Below, in pieces: positions 26,015 to 35,317 of a stretch of 64,000 nt of DNA (within the stretch, counting starts at the first letter, position 1; each line of letters begins with the position of its first letter). The stretch spans positions 1,240,001 through 1,304,000 of the forward strand of contig NZ_BAMS01000001.1 in the NCBI RefSeq assembly GCF_000616095.1, in the 5' to 3' direction. The position numbers and the translations under genes were made by a program. The notes below the pieces were generated by a model that saw only the letters and a program-made list of their open reading frames with translations, made no database searches and had not been told where the DNA came from. The stretch is from Sneathiella glossodoripedis JCM 23214 (GTDB taxonomy: Bacteria; Pseudomonadota; Alphaproteobacteria; Sneathiellales; Sneathiellaceae).

Positions 26015-26578
26015 ATGGCTATTATTAACAAGACTATTCCAGAATTCACAACTGACGCTTTCCATAACGGTGAGCTTAAAACAATCTCCTCAGAAGATGT
26101 GAAAGGTAAATGGTCAATCTTCCTGTTCTATCCTGCAGACTTTACATTTGTTTGCCCAACTGAGCTTGAAGATATGGCCAACCACTATGAGGAACTGCAA
26201 AAGCTTGGTGTTGAAGTATATTCAGTGTCTACTGACACACATTTTGCACACGCTGCATGGCACGGATCATCAGAAGCAATTGGCAAGATCAAATTCCCAA
26301 TGCTCGGCGATCCAACAGGTAAAATTTCACGTGGATTTGACGTCATGATTGAAGAAGCTGGGCAGGCTCTGCGTGGTACATTCCTGGCTGACCCAGACGG
26401 TGTTATCAAAGTTGCTGAAATTCATGATCTGGGCATTGGCCGTTCAGCGAAAGACATGGTTCGTAAAGTCAAGGCTGCACAGTATGTTGCTGCTAACGAC
26501 GGTGAGGTATGTCCGGCTGCATGGGAAGAAGGTCAGAAAACACTGACACCAAGCCTTGATCTTGTTGGTAAAATCTAA
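26015..26578 (+). CDS. ahpC: peroxiredoxin, alkyl hydroperoxide reductase subunit C
   Basis: A 187-residue typical 2-Cys peroxiredoxin that reduces hydrogen peroxide and organic peroxides. The peroxidatic cysteine is in [10 protein letters not shown] near residue 47, and the resolving cysteine in [10 protein letters not shown] near 165. It is 90 bases upstream of ahpF on the same strand, with a hairpin between, and divergent from oxyR. AhpF should regenerate it with NADH. Confidence 0.97.
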   Translation: MAIINKTIPEFTTDAFHNGELKTISSEDVKGKWSIFLFYPADFTFVCPTELEDMANHYEELQKLGVEVYSVSTDTHFAHAAWHGSSEAIGKIKFPMLGDPTGKISRGFDVMIEEAGQALRGTFLADPDGVIKVAEIHDLGIGRSAKDMVRKVKAAQYVAANDGEVCPAAWEEGQKTLTPSLDLVGKI

Positions 26579-26595
26579 AACAGCCTTATGGCGCT

Positions 26596-26618
26596 GGCAG
26601 CGGACATGTTCCGCTGCC
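26596..26618 (+). terminator. hairpin between ahpC and ahpF
   Basis: GGCAGCGGA and TCCGCTGCC form a 9-bp stem with a 5-base loop, followed by a weak T stretch. It may partly terminate or process the transcript, giving more AhpC than AhpF. Confidence 0.6.
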
Positions 26619-26668
26619 TCTTATACCCCCATATACCCCCACAATTTGTAGAGTAGAAAGCTGAAATC

Positions 26669-28228
26669 ATGTTAACACCAGATATTTTGAATGCCCTGAA
26701 AGGCTACACCGCAAATATGTCGAACTCTGTGACATTGGTCGTTCAAACCGGTGAGCATGAGAAAAGGGCAGAACTCCTATCGTTTCTAAATGATTTTGCG
26801 TCTGTTTCCGAGAGCATTTCTGTCGAAGAGCGTGACACAATGGGCAAGCTTCGCAGCCCGGTTAGCTTTATGCTTGAAGTAGATGGCAATCCAAATGGGA
26901 TCATTTTCTCAGGCATTCCAGGTGGTCACGAGTTTAACTCTTTGGTGCTCGCTGTACTGCAGTCATCAGGCACGCCCCTGAAACTTGATAGTGGAATTCA
27001 GAATATTATCAAGGGTGTTGCGACCGAGTTGAAATTTGAGGTTTTCGTGAGTTTGAGTTGCCACAACTGCCCTGATGTGGTGCAGGCTCTAAATCAGTTT
27101 GCTGTTTTGAACGAGAATATTTCGACAGAAACAATTGATGGCGGGCTATACAAGGACTTGATTGAAGAGAGAAACATTCAAGGAGTACCTACAGTTTTTC
27201 TTAATGGTGAAGTCTTTGCAAATGGCAAGATTGACACCGCGCAACTTCTTGAAAAGCTAATGGATAAATATCCATCCATAACCGAGAACATGACTGCAGA
27301 GGCAGAAAAGCTTCCCTTGCAAGATGTTACGGTCATTGGAGGCGGTCCAGCGGGTATTTCTGCTGCCATCTACTCAGCACGTAAGGGCTTGAACGTAACT
27401 GTCGTTGCCGATCGTGTTGGAGGGCAGGTTAAAGATACTATGGGCATTGAGAATTTGATTTCTGTTCCCAAAACAACAGGGCCCGAGCTCACCAATGCGC
27501 TTCTTACTCATTTGAATGATTATGAGGTGACGTTAAAAGAACATCTTCGAGTTGATAGAATTGAAGATGGAGATACCAAGAAAATTTACCTGTCATCTGG
27601 CGAGGTCATCGAAACCAAAACAGTGATTTTGGCGACGGGTGCGAAATGGCGTGAGCTTGGTATTCCTGGAGAGAAAGAAAATATTGGAAATGGTGTTGCC
27701 TATTGTCCGCACTGTGATGGACCGTTCTTTAAAGGTAGGGACGTTGCGGTTGTCGGTGGCGGAAACTCCGGGATCGAAGCAGCACTGGATCTGGCGGGAA
27801 TTGTCAAATCCGTGACAGTGCTTGAATTCCTGCCACAGTTAAAAGCTGACAAAGTCTTGGTTGATCAGGCCGAAAAGAGGGACAATATTCAAATTCTGAG
27901 AAATGTCGCGAGCCGTGAGGTCATGGCTGCAAACGGCAAAGTACAAGGCTTGGAATATATGGACCGTGAAACTGAAGAGGTTAAGGTTCTCGATGTTGAC
28001 GGAATTTTTGTTCAGATCGGCTTGCTGCCAAACAGTCAATTCGTAAAAGGGCTTGTAGAGTTATCTGCTTACGGCGAGATTATCGTCAATGAGAAGTGCG
28101 AAACGAATGTTGAAGGAATTTTTGCCTGCGGTGACGTGACGACCGTTCCCTATAAACAGATTGTGATTTCAATGGGCGAAGGATCGAAGGCAGCTTTGAC
28201 TGCATTTGAATATTTGCTCAAAAAGTAA
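26669..28228 (+). CDS. ahpF: alkyl hydroperoxide reductase subunit F
   Basis: A 519-residue NADH-dependent flavoprotein that reduces AhpC. The N-terminal tandem thioredoxin-fold domain has CxxC in LSCHNCPDV near residue 130. A linker follows, then a thioredoxin-reductase-like part with the FAD motif [16 protein letters not shown] near 216, the redox CPHC in [11 protein letters not shown] near 345, the NADH motif [14 protein letters not shown] and the C-terminal [15 protein letters not shown]. Length and domain order match AhpF. Confidence 0.96.
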   Translation: MLTPDILNALKGYTANMSNSVTLVVQTGEHEKRAELLSFLNDFASVSESISVEERDTMGKLRSPVSFMLEVDGNPNGIIFSGIPGGHEFNSLVLAVLQSSGTPLKLDSGIQNIIKGVATELKFEVFVSLSCHNCPDVVQALNQFAVLNENISTETIDGGLYKDLIEERNIQGVPTVFLNGEVFANGKIDTAQLLEKLMDKYPSITENMTAEAEKLPLQDVTVIGGGPAGISAAIYSARKGLNVTVVADRVGGQVKDTMGIENLISVPKTTGPELTNALLTHLNDYEVTLKEHLRVDRIEDGDTKKIYLSSGEVIETKTVILATGAKWRELGIPGEKENIGNGVAYCPHCDGPFFKGRDVAVVGGGNSGIEAALDLAGIVKSVTVLEFLPQLKADKVLVDQAEKRDNIQILRNVASREVMAANGKVQGLEYMDRETEEVKVLDVDGIFVQIGLLPNSQFVKGLVELSAYGEIIVNEKCETNVEGIFACGDVTTVPYKQIVISMGEGSKAALTAFEYLLKK

Positions 28229-28249
28229 TTGCCGTAAATTACGTATAAG

Positions 28250-28277
28250 CAGGAGCCGGCAGGTTTGTCGGCTCCTG
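28250..28277 (+). terminator. terminator after ahpF
   Basis: CAGGAGCCG and CGGCTCCTG pair in a 9-bp stem around a 10-base loop, 21 bases after the ahpF stop. The following tail (tattattag) is only partly T-rich. Confidence 0.65.
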
Positions 28278-28315
28278 TATTATTAGAAAAAAATGATTCT
28301 TTTGATGGTGACTTG

Positions 28316-28472
28316 TTAACCATTTCGATCACCTCATTAACCATAATTGTTAACAAAAATAAGAAAAAAATGCCGTGTTCTTGGCTGAAAATGCAGAATT
28401 ACCGTAGTATTCACTAACAATGATTGACTTTGTACGGATCTAATTTTAAACAAATAGTTAACAAATTCTTAA
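28316..28472 (+). promoter_or_regulatory. CtrA-like binding sites upstream of the PEP-CTERM gene
   Basis: Two TTAACCAT octamers (28316-28323, 28337-28344) and one full TTAA-N7-TTAA box (28458-28472) lie in the 328-base region before 28557. These match the two known forms of the alphaproteobacterial CtrA site. The region is AT-rich, so chance matches are possible. Confidence 0.45.
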
Positions 28473-28556
28473 TTATTGTAGCCTGTACCCCCGCGACCGA
28501 ACAATCACATGCAGGTTGTCTGGTTTGACTGAACGCTATATAGAAGGAACGCAACA

Positions 28557-29216
28557 ATGGCTGTTAAAAATTGGCTTGCAGCAGTAGCAATGTCAGCCTG
28601 CGTATTTGGTGCATCATCAGCATCCGCAGCAATCGTAACAAATGGTGGATTTGAAGACCCTGTTCGTGCAAGTGGAACATGGGAGGTTTATGACAGCATT
28701 CCAGGATGGACAAAGTTTGATGATACCGCTGGTATTGAAATTCAAACTGGCAATGTTGGTGGTTCTACTGCCTATGAAGGGCAAAACAAGGTGGAACTAG
28801 ACAGCCACGGTGGTACTGACACGAATTCCGGTATGTACCAACAGTTAGTTTTGGGTGTCGGTTCTCACGAGTTTTCATTCCAGTATCTTGGTCGTACGAA
28901 TAACAGTGGTACGAATGGAATTCATTATGCGCTTGAGGATGGTGGTGTAACTAACGGTACAACCTATACCTCCGGATTATTTGTTGATGATGTGACAGGT
29001 GTAAAATCAGATGGTTGGCAAACTGTGACAGTTCTTTTCAATGTCCTTACTGCAGGTACTTATACGCTTGAATTCTGGGCTGGCGGCGCTGACGACACGT
29101 TGGGCGGTTACATTGATGATGTCCAGATTTCCGCTGTACCTCTGCCACCTGCTGTGCTTCTGTTCGGAGCAGCGATGTTAGGACTAGGTTGGGTAAGCCG
29201 GCGCCGCAAAGCGTAA
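28557..29216 (+). CDS. secreted protein with VPLP-type PEP-CTERM sorting tail
   Basis: A 219-residue exported protein with a signal peptide ending near ASAAI. The body (IVTNGGFEDP, then NKVELDSHGGTDTNSGMYQQ, GGYIDDVQISA) has the beta-sandwich look of DUF642-like or carbohydrate-binding exported proteins. The end is a sorting signal: VPLP, a hydrophobic helix, and RRRKA. In PEP-CTERM systems an exosortase removes this tail; none is in this window. The gene follows CtrA-like sites and has its own terminator, so it is a single-gene unit. It may take part in exopolysaccharide or surface structure. Confidence 0.85.
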   Translation: MAVKNWLAAVAMSACVFGASSASAAIVTNGGFEDPVRASGTWEVYDSIPGWTKFDDTAGIEIQTGNVGGSTAYEGQNKVELDSHGGTDTNSGMYQQLVLGVGSHEFSFQYLGRTNNSGTNGIHYALEDGGVTNGTTYTSGLFVDDVTGVKSDGWQTVTVLFNVLTAGTYTLEFWAGGADDTLGGYIDDVQISAVPLPPAVLLFGAAMLGLGWVSRRRKA

Positions 29217-29238
29217 TTAGTTCTTCATTGATGTTTTA

Positions 29239-29266
29239 GAAGCGGCGCTTTTGGCGCCGCTTTTTT
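29239..29266 (+). terminator. strong terminator after the PEP-CTERM gene
   Basis: AAGCGGCGC and GCGCCGCTT pair over a short loop, followed directly by six Ts. Confidence 0.9.
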
Positions 29267-29337
29267 ATGCGTCTTCAAAATTTTCCACTGATTCGCTTTT
29301 TTGAAATAAAAAAAATTACAAATATTGATATAATTTA

Positions 29338-29369
29338 AATATTATTGTTACATAAACAACAATAATATT
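29338..29369. repeat. perfect 12-bp inverted repeat in AT-rich spacer
   Basis: AATATTATTGTT and AACAATAATATT flank an 8-base loop. No T run follows, so it is not a normal terminator. It sits in the 473-base gene-free region 29217-29689, which also has a CTGATA...TATCAG hairpin at 29610-29631. Confidence 0.6.
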
Positions 29370-29644
29370 CACTTAAGTAATGAACAGATTGGACTGAAAT
29401 ATAACTATCATTGTTAATATCTGTTTGTTCTCGTTAAAGTATTAAATTTTATTTTTACTTGAATAACCTCGCGATTAACCTGATACTCCACTCATTGATC
29501 GGGAGCACACACGGTCAGCAGAATATCATCCCCCCCTCGATATTCGAACTTAGTACCAAGTAGTAGCATGTATCTTGTGTGTAACTGTACCATGTACCCT
29601 AGTACCCCGCTGATAGGGTTACCCTTATCAGTAGATGTTATGAT

Positions 29645-29669
29645 CCCGGCACATACCCCTCGTGCCGGG
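29645..29669. terminator. hairpin after the ChaC-like gene
   Basis: CCCGGCAC and GTGCCGGG form an 8-bp stem with a 9-base loop, 20 bases beyond the stop of the minus-strand gene at 29690. The T-rich side is on the plus strand and weak. Confidence 0.5.
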
Positions 29670-29689
29670 TCATTTCGTTTGGGCGTTTT

Positions 29690-30349
29690 TTATGGATTTA
29701 ATTTTTTGCGCAACGTGTGCAGGTATCGATCCTGAACCTGAATGTCATCCAGGTGCTCGATCGTGTTTTCAAAGTAATCCCGGCAACTTCCCAGATAACC
29801 ATTGCCTTGATTGATGCGTTTTACGGTTTCTTCGATAGAGAGATTGGGGATATACCGACTATGCTGGCGATTAACGACAAAAGCGAGCCCTTTAACGCGT
29901 TTGCCATTTTCAAATTGAAGACTTCCCCAATGGGGAAGGTATGCTCCGGACAGCATTTCTCTCATCCAAAGGATTCTGGTTTCGCTTTCAATTTTGTCTG
30001 GCTCTATTAATAATGCTCTGCCATTGCAGGAGCCGCCGTTATTCAAGGCCAGCATTACGCCGGGTTTATCTGGGCTCCCCCGGCCCATAGTGAGATGGAG
30101 GCAAAAGTGGCGGCGATATCCAAATAGTTTTGCTTTCTTAGAGGCTACATAATCAAACGCTGGATTCCAGAGAAGTGACCCATACCCAAACACCCATAAA
30201 CCTTCATCTGCAGTCGTAATATTTGACAAAAAGTCTCGCCGACTTCGTTCGCGCTCTTCATGGGTGAGGGCTTCAAACGGGCCATGTTTGCGTGCCTCTG
30301 CGATCAACATTTCAATTCGTTCTTCGGTGAAATCCTCACGCTTAAGCAT
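29690..30349 (-). CDS. ChaC-like gamma-glutamylcyclotransferase
   Basis: A 219-residue protein of the ChaC family, which degrades glutathione to 5-oxoproline and Cys-Gly. It shows the substrate loop LWVFGYGSLLWNPAFD near residue 50, the YRRHFCLHLTMGRGSPDKPG segment and NGYLGSCRDYFENTIEHL near the C-terminus. The catalytic glutamate region (FVVNR) is near 157. It lies 8 bases downstream of a sulfotransferase-like gene on the same strand and is probably cotranscribed with it. Confidence 0.92.
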   Translation of the reverse strand: MLKREDFTEERIEMLIAEARKHGPFEALTHEERERSRRDFLSNITTADEGLWVFGYGSLLWNPAFDYVASKKAKLFGYRRHFCLHLTMGRGSPDKPGVMLALNNGGSCNGRALLIEPDKIESETRILWMREMLSGAYLPHWGSLQFENGKRVKGLAFVVNRQHSRYIPNLSIEETVKRINQGNGYLGSCRDYFENTIEHLDDIQVQDRYLHTLRKKLNP

Positions 30350-30357
30350 TGGTGTTC

Positions 30358-31113
30358 CTATGTACTGGAGGGGACGAGTTTCTTTTTTCTCAGAAGCTCG
30401 TAAATTGGCTGCAGTTCACCTGCAAGCTGTTCCTGTTCTCGCGTAAGAATTACGGATTTCTTTTCATAGGTTTGGAAGCCAGTGGAGTTTTCCACTGCGC
30501 TATACCAGTGGGAGCCCCAAACGCCATCTTCTTTGCGAGGCCCTTTTTCCCATGCCAGCATGGATGGATCAAAATCAATTCCTATAGTTGTACACAGGTG
30601 AGATAACATTGTTTCGGGTGCCTTGAGTATATCTTCACCTTCGATCACAACCGGGGAGTATTTACCATGCTCGCTAAAATACTCAAATAATTCCATTTGT
30701 TGAGGAAAGCCTGTTGTTGATGCTTCTATCTGATCCCATTTCTGTGCAAATGACGCAATCACAAGCCTAGGATCGCGAATTAAAAAACAATTTACATGTT
30801 CTAGAAAGCAGTCTTTGTTGATCGGGGGTAACATATGCTGCGCCATATGCTTGATGTAAAGAAGGCTTTTGTTGCCTTCTACCGGGCCATTTAACGCCTC
30901 CGCGACAGTTTCCCAATCGTTTGGCTGGCTTTGTATGACTTCTTCCCGCATGGGGTGTGCAAGGCCAGTTTCATTCAGGTAGTAGGCATAAAAAGGCTCG
31001 TCGATGGCTTGGCAATCGTTGCGATTTCCAAAGGATCGCATGAGGGCAGTTGATATATTACGTGGGCCGGACCACATGGAAAGGCGTATGGGAGAGATGG
31101 GAGTCACCGGCAT
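30358..31113 (-). CDS. sulfotransferase-like protein
   Basis: A 251-residue cytosolic protein. The N-terminal IRLSMWSGPRNISTALMRSF has the P-loop-like PAPS 5'-phosphate motif of sulfotransferases, and FLIRDPRLVIASFAQKWDQ matches the 3'-phosphate motif. Such proteins in alphaproteobacteria are often labelled HAD or branched-chain aminotransferase-like, which I think wrong here. The substrate is unknown. It is the gene before chaC and follows the acyl-CoA dehydrogenase on the same strand. Confidence 0.75.
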   Translation of the reverse strand: MPVTPISPIRLSMWSGPRNISTALMRSFGNRNDCQAIDEPFYAYYLNETGLAHPMREEVIQSQPNDWETVAEALNGPVEGNKSLLYIKHMAQHMLPPINKDCFLEHVNCFLIRDPRLVIASFAQKWDQIEASTTGFPQQMELFEYFSEHGKYSPVVIEGEDILKAPETMLSHLCTTIGIDFDPSMLAWEKGPRKEDGVWGSHWYSAVENSTGFQTYEKKSVILTREQEQLAGELQPIYELLRKKKLVPSST

Positions 31114-31163
31114 ATTCCTCCTAAAAATTCGGAGAGGCGTTGTCGGCCTCTCCTACACTTTAA

Positions 31164-32365
31164 TTACAGACCCAAAATCAGCTTTGCCATAATATTGCGC
31201 TGGATTTCATTTGAGCCGCCATAAATCGATACTTTGCGGGCATTAAAGTATCTGGCGCCGCGCCATTTGCATAATCAGGTCCAACGCCATCATTTTGACC
31301 ATGTGCAAGTGGAATAAAGGGAATGCCATACGTTCCAACTGCTTCGAGTGCCAGCTCTACCACTTCTTGGTAAAGATCTGTCCCGCGGCATTTCATGAGA
31401 GAGCTTTCCGGCCCCATATTCTGACCCGAAGCAAGCTTACTTAAGATCCTCAATTCAGTCATTTCGAGCGCCTGAATTGCTACTTCCAGCTTCGCGAGTT
31501 TAGCGCGGAAAGAAGGGTCGTTAATGACGGGCTCGCCATTTGCAATTTCCGCACTTGCGATAGTTCTAATTTTCTGTGCACCGCGTTTTAGTCTACCAGC
31601 GTAGGCGTTCCCTCTTTCAAATTCGAGAAGGTATTTGGCGCATGTCCAGCCTTTGTTGATTTCACCAACCAGATTTTCCTTTGGAACTACAACATCTTCA
31701 AAAAAGACTTCGTTGATTTCCTGAGCACCTTCAGCAGGCAGATCCAAGGTTTGAATAGGTTTTACGGTGATGCCAGGGGATTTCATATCGATCAGCAGGA
31801 AAGAGATGCCTTCCTGTTTCTTACCTTCGTTGCTCGTGCGTACTAGGCAGAAAATCCAATCCGCATATTGGGCGAGAGTGGTCCAGATTTTTGATCCGTT
31901 ACACAGAAAATGATCGCCTTTGTCTTCAGCCTTCATTTTAAGGGACGCCAGATCGGAGCCTGAACCAGGCTCTGAATAGCCTTGGCACCACCAGTCCTCG
32001 TTAGAAAGCATCCGCGGAAGGAAACGCTTCTTTTGCTCTTCGGTGCCGAATTTCATGATTACAGGAGCACACATACGAACACCAAACGGCATTACACCGG
32101 GTGCATTATGATTGGCCATTTCTGTATCGAAAATGTATTTCTGGGTCGTTGTCCAACCGGGGCCACCGTATTCAGTTGGCCAGTCCGGCACCAGCCAGCC
32201 TTTGTCGTTCAGCGCCTTTTGCCAACGAACATGATCTTCTTTAGGTAGATAGCTATTCCTGTTTTCAGCCATCTTTTGTTTTAGATCATCCGTTAAATTA
32301 TTTTTTATGAAGTCAACAACTTCTTCACGAAATGCGTTGTCTTGGGGTGTGAACGAGAGATCCAT
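31164..32365 (-). CDS. acyl-CoA dehydrogenase family protein, frameshifted near the C-terminus
   Basis: A flavoprotein of about 400 residues that oxidises acyl-CoA thioesters and feeds electrons to ETF and then ETF-QO. It shows WCQGYSEPGSGSDLASLKMK near residue 130 and IWTTLAQYADW near 160. As written, the frame ends in a foreign tail at 31178. Adding one base near 31248-31252 restores the family ending APRYFNARKVSIYGGSNEIQ then RNIMAKLILGL with a stop at 31164. I report the restored gene. Confidence 0.88.
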
Positions 32366-32486
32366 GCTTTCCTCTTATTTTTATTACTTATCTTCCAACT
32401 GGCGCTGTCCTAGCGTAAATTGTAGCATAATGATAATTTGTCATTAATGGGATGACGAAGCATACAACCAGTTTCACGGAGAAGAA

Positions 32487-32879
32487 ATGAAAAAAACAGT
32501 AAAAGAAATGGTTGCAGAGGCGAATAGCAAAATTACAACGCTTACTATTGAACAGGCGCTTGAGCTTTATGGTCAGGAAAATGTCAGGTTCGTCGATATA
32601 CGTGACGTAAGGGAACTCTACAAGGAAGGAGCTATTCCCGGAGCAATGCATGCACCTAGGGGGATGCTGGAATTTTGGGTGGATCCGGAAAGTCCCTATC
32701 ATCGAGCCGAGTTTTCCGAAGAAAAAAAGTTTGTGTTTTTTTGTGCAGCCGGATGGCGATCCGCACTTGCGACCGCCACAGTTCAGTCCATGGGGCTCGA
32801 AAATGTGTGTCATATCGACGGGGGATTCGGCGCCTGGCGCGAAGCGGGGGGAAAAGTTGAAGAAAAGAAACCCAAATAG
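32487..32879 (+). CDS. rhodanese-domain protein
   Basis: A 130-residue single rhodanese domain. The active cysteine is in FFCAAGWRSA near residue 90, with the CDC25-like DIRDVRELYKEGAIPGAMHA at 37-56 and the closing HIDGGFGAWREAGG. It may transfer sulfane sulfur in the cytosol. It opens a four-gene cluster with an exported amidohydrolase, a YtkA-like protein and a di-haem peroxidase, divergent from the acyl-CoA dehydrogenase. Confidence 0.92.
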   Translation: MKKTVKEMVAEANSKITTLTIEQALELYGQENVRFVDIRDVRELYKEGAIPGAMHAPRGMLEFWVDPESPYHRAEFSEEKKFVFFCAAGWRSALATATVQSMGLENVCHIDGGFGAWREAGGKVEEKKPK

Positions 32880-32907
32880 ACTATTTTAATAACTACTGGA
32901 GAGTGGC

Positions 32908-33729
32908 ATGAAATACGGGATCATCAGTGTTGTATTGTTAGCGATTTGTTGGACCGGATTTTCTTCGGCGGAAGAATTGCCACTCGTAGATACTCATATC
33001 CACTACAGTCATGACGCTTGGGAAATGTTGCCGCCCGAGAAAGCCGTTGGACTGCTCCGTAAAGCGGGATTGAAATATGCATTTGTCTCAAGTTCCAGTG
33101 ACGACGGAACACAGATGCTTTATGACGCGGCACCTAATCTTGTTATTCCCGTATTGCGCCCCTATCGAAAAAGAGGGGAATTAAGCAGCTGGTTATATGA
33201 CGAGAGTGTTCCGCAAATGCTAGAGAGACGGCTGGAAAAGTATAAGTACGCTGGCATTGGGGAGTTTCATGTCTTTGGTGACGATACGAATTTGCCAGTT
33301 ATGCGCAAAGTAATCCAGTTGGCTCATGACTATGGTATTTTTCTGCACGCTCATTCGGATTCTAAAGCGGTGGAAAATATTTTTAAAATTCAGCCCCAAG
33401 CGCGCGTTTTATGGGCTCATTCCGGATTTGAACAGCCAACGGAAATTCGGAGAATGTTGTCAACATACGAGAATTTAATGGCTGATCTTGCTTTTCGTAA
33501 TGAGCATGCCGTTAATGGAGAGATTGACCCGCAGTGGCAGGCTCTGTTTATGGAGTTTCCAGATCGAATTACTGTGGGTACCGATACATACACCCCAGAA
33601 AGATGGTTTTACGTTGAAGACCATGCCAACTGGAGCCGTGAATGGTTAATGACTTTGCCCGATCAAGTGCGTGAAAATATCGCGTATAGAAATGCAGAAA
33701 GATTAAAGGACTGGGGGCTGTCTAAATGA
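32908..33729 (+). CDS. exported amidohydrolase-like metal-dependent protein
   Basis: A 273-residue protein with a signal peptide (ISVVLLAICWTGFSSA). The mature part has the TIM-barrel metal motifs of the amidohydrolase superfamily: DTHIHYSHD near residue 28, GIGEFHVF near 116, HAHSDSKA near 150, VLWAHSGFE near 172 and VGTDTYTP near 228. It should act in the periplasm; the substrate is unknown. Its stop overlaps the start of the next gene (ATGA), so translation is coupled. Confidence 0.83.
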   Translation: MKYGIISVVLLAICWTGFSSAEELPLVDTHIHYSHDAWEMLPPEKAVGLLRKAGLKYAFVSSSSDDGTQMLYDAAPNLVIPVLRPYRKRGELSSWLYDESVPQMLERRLEKYKYAGIGEFHVFGDDTNLPVMRKVIQLAHDYGIFLHAHSDSKAVENIFKIQPQARVLWAHSGFEQPTEIRRMLSTYENLMADLAFRNEHAVNGEIDPQWQALFMEFPDRITVGTDTYTPERWFYVEDHANWSREWLMTLPDQVRENIAYRNAERLKDWGLSK

Positions 33730-34139
33730 ATGGTTGGTCTGCCCTGATCTTACTTTTGGCTTTTCTGATGGTTCCGGTGCCATATGTGGCGGCCTGTCCG
33801 ATACAAAAGCAGGCGGCGACTATATCAGCTCATAATGACATTTACACAGTTACCCTCTCCACAGAGCCAGAAAAGGTTCAAGTCGCCAAACCGTTTTCGG
33901 CGAAAATAGTTGTGTGTAGAAAGGATAACGAAAAATTTGATGGACGGTTGAGGCTGGATGCGAAGATGCCAGAACATGGCCATGGAATGAATTACCTGCC
34001 AGTTGTTAGAAAGTTGGAAGATGCCATTTATCATGCCGTGGGGCTGATCTTTCATATGCCAGGAAAATGGCAATTTATTATAGAACTGGAAGAGCGAGAC
34101 AATTTTGAAAAACTGAAATTGGATTATGTGCTCAAATGA
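33726..34139 (+). CDS. YtkA-like periplasmic protein, possible copper binder
   Basis: A 137-residue exported protein with a hydrophobic start (ALILLLAFLMVPVPYVA) and then a YtkA/FixH-like beta domain. The core MPEHGHGMNYLP near residue 84 is rich in His and Met, and GLIFHMPGKWQF follows; such motifs suit copper binding. It overlaps both neighbours by four bases and sits between the amidohydrolase and the di-haem peroxidase. Confidence 0.75.
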   Translation: MNGWSALILLLAFLMVPVPYVAACPIQKQAATISAHNDIYTVTLSTEPEKVQVAKPFSAKIVVCRKDNEKFDGRLRLDAKMPEHGHGMNYLPVVRKLEDAIYHAVGLIFHMPGKWQFIIELEERDNFEKLKLDYVLK

Positions 34140-35266
34140 AATTTGTGCGCCAATGCTTGTTGTTTTTTCTAGTCATGGTTTGCGGTGCTCAGGATGTATC
34201 TGCAGACGTTACATTTAATAAAGCTGAAAAAATAGTGATCAGTCGTTTTGGCCCTTGGCCTCCTGTAAGCCAGGCAGATGTCAGCAACAAAGCCTCGGGA
34301 AATCCTGAAGCGATAGAGCTTGGCGAGCAACTTTTTGGGGATCGACGTTTTTCCAAGGGTAACAAACTCTCTTGCAAAGATTGTCACCAGCCTGAATTTA
34401 GCTTTGCAGACAGTGTTTCTTTGAATAGAGGGTTTGCACCATTAAAGCGAAACACGCTTAGCCTTTATAATTTACGTTGGAGCAATTGGTTCGGTTGGTC
34501 GGGGGCATCGGATAGTTTATGGATGCAAAGCCTTCGCCCTATAATTTCGCCGGATGAAATGAATATGACGGTGGCGAAGGTTGGGGAAATTATTAAAAAT
34601 GATCGTAGTTTAAATGAGGAATTTGAACGTATTTTTGGAGATGCAGGCAACTTAAATGGTGAACTTCTGTATGTACAATTTGGAAAAATTTTAGCTGCCT
34701 ATCAGGAAACTCTTATTTCGCCCAGATCGCGCTTTGATCAGTTCAGGGATGCATTGCTTGCTGGAGATAAGCGAGCAATCGACCTGTATCCCGAGGACGC
34801 CAAGCGTGGCTTGAAGATTTTCTTGGGTAAGGGGAGGTGCCATTTCTGTCATTTCGGGCCCTTATTTACCACTGGCGAGTTTGCGGATATTGGCATGAGT
34901 CAGTTTAATGCAGACGGATCGGTGGACAAAGGGCGGTATACCGGAATTCAGACACTTCTTGCCAGTCCCTATAATCTTCTTGGAAAATATAACGATGACC
35001 TGACAGGAACGGTGGGAGTCCGAACACGCCATATTCGGTTGCTTCATCGTAACTTTGGGGAATTTAAAATACCTTCTTTGAGAAATGTATCAAACACATC
35101 ACCCTATATGCATAATGGATCTTTAAAGACACTTGAGGACGTTGTCGCTCATTATTCGGAACTGGATATAGAAAGAATACATCAGGATACAGAAGCTTTA
35201 TTGAGGCCGTTGGGGCTTAGTGATGAAGAAAAGCAGGATTTAGTTAGTTTCCTCAAAACTCTATAA
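34136..35266 (+). CDS. MauG/cytochrome c peroxidase-type di-haem protein
   Basis: A 376-residue exported di-haem c-type cytochrome. A signal peptide is present (LLFFLVMVCGAQDVSA). The haem motifs are CKDCH at residues 80-84 and CHFCH at 235-239. The family segments LSLYNLRWSNWFGWSG, then FKIPSLRNVSNTSPYMHNGS and LEDVVAHY are present. Members either reduce hydrogen peroxide or oxidise amino-acid side chains. It ends the coupled cluster begun by the rhodanese gene, so it may act on the product or partner of those exported proteins. Confidence 0.92.
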   Translation: MKFVRQCLLFFLVMVCGAQDVSADVTFNKAEKIVISRFGPWPPVSQADVSNKASGNPEAIELGEQLFGDRRFSKGNKLSCKDCHQPEFSFADSVSLNRGFAPLKRNTLSLYNLRWSNWFGWSGASDSLWMQSLRPIISPDEMNMTVAKVGEIIKNDRSLNEEFERIFGDAGNLNGELLYVQFGKILAAYQETLISPRSRFDQFRDALLAGDKRAIDLYPEDAKRGLKIFLGKGRCHFCHFGPLFTTGEFADIGMSQFNADGSVDKGRYTGIQTLLASPYNLLGKYNDDLTGTVGVRTRHIRLLHRNFGEFKIPSLRNVSNTSPYMHNGSLKTLEDVVAHYSELDIERIHQDTEALLRPLGLSDEEKQDLVSFLKTL

Positions 35267-35296
35267 AAAAACGCCAGTGTTACCACTGGCGTTTTT
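35266..35296. terminator. bidirectional terminator
   Basis: AAAAACGCCAGTG and CACTGGCGTTTTT flank a 4-base loop. It serves both the di-haem gene (plus) and the AsmA-like gene (minus), whose stops face each other here. Confidence 0.92.
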
Positions 35297-35317
35297 GAAG
35301 CAAAGATAATGAGTAAC

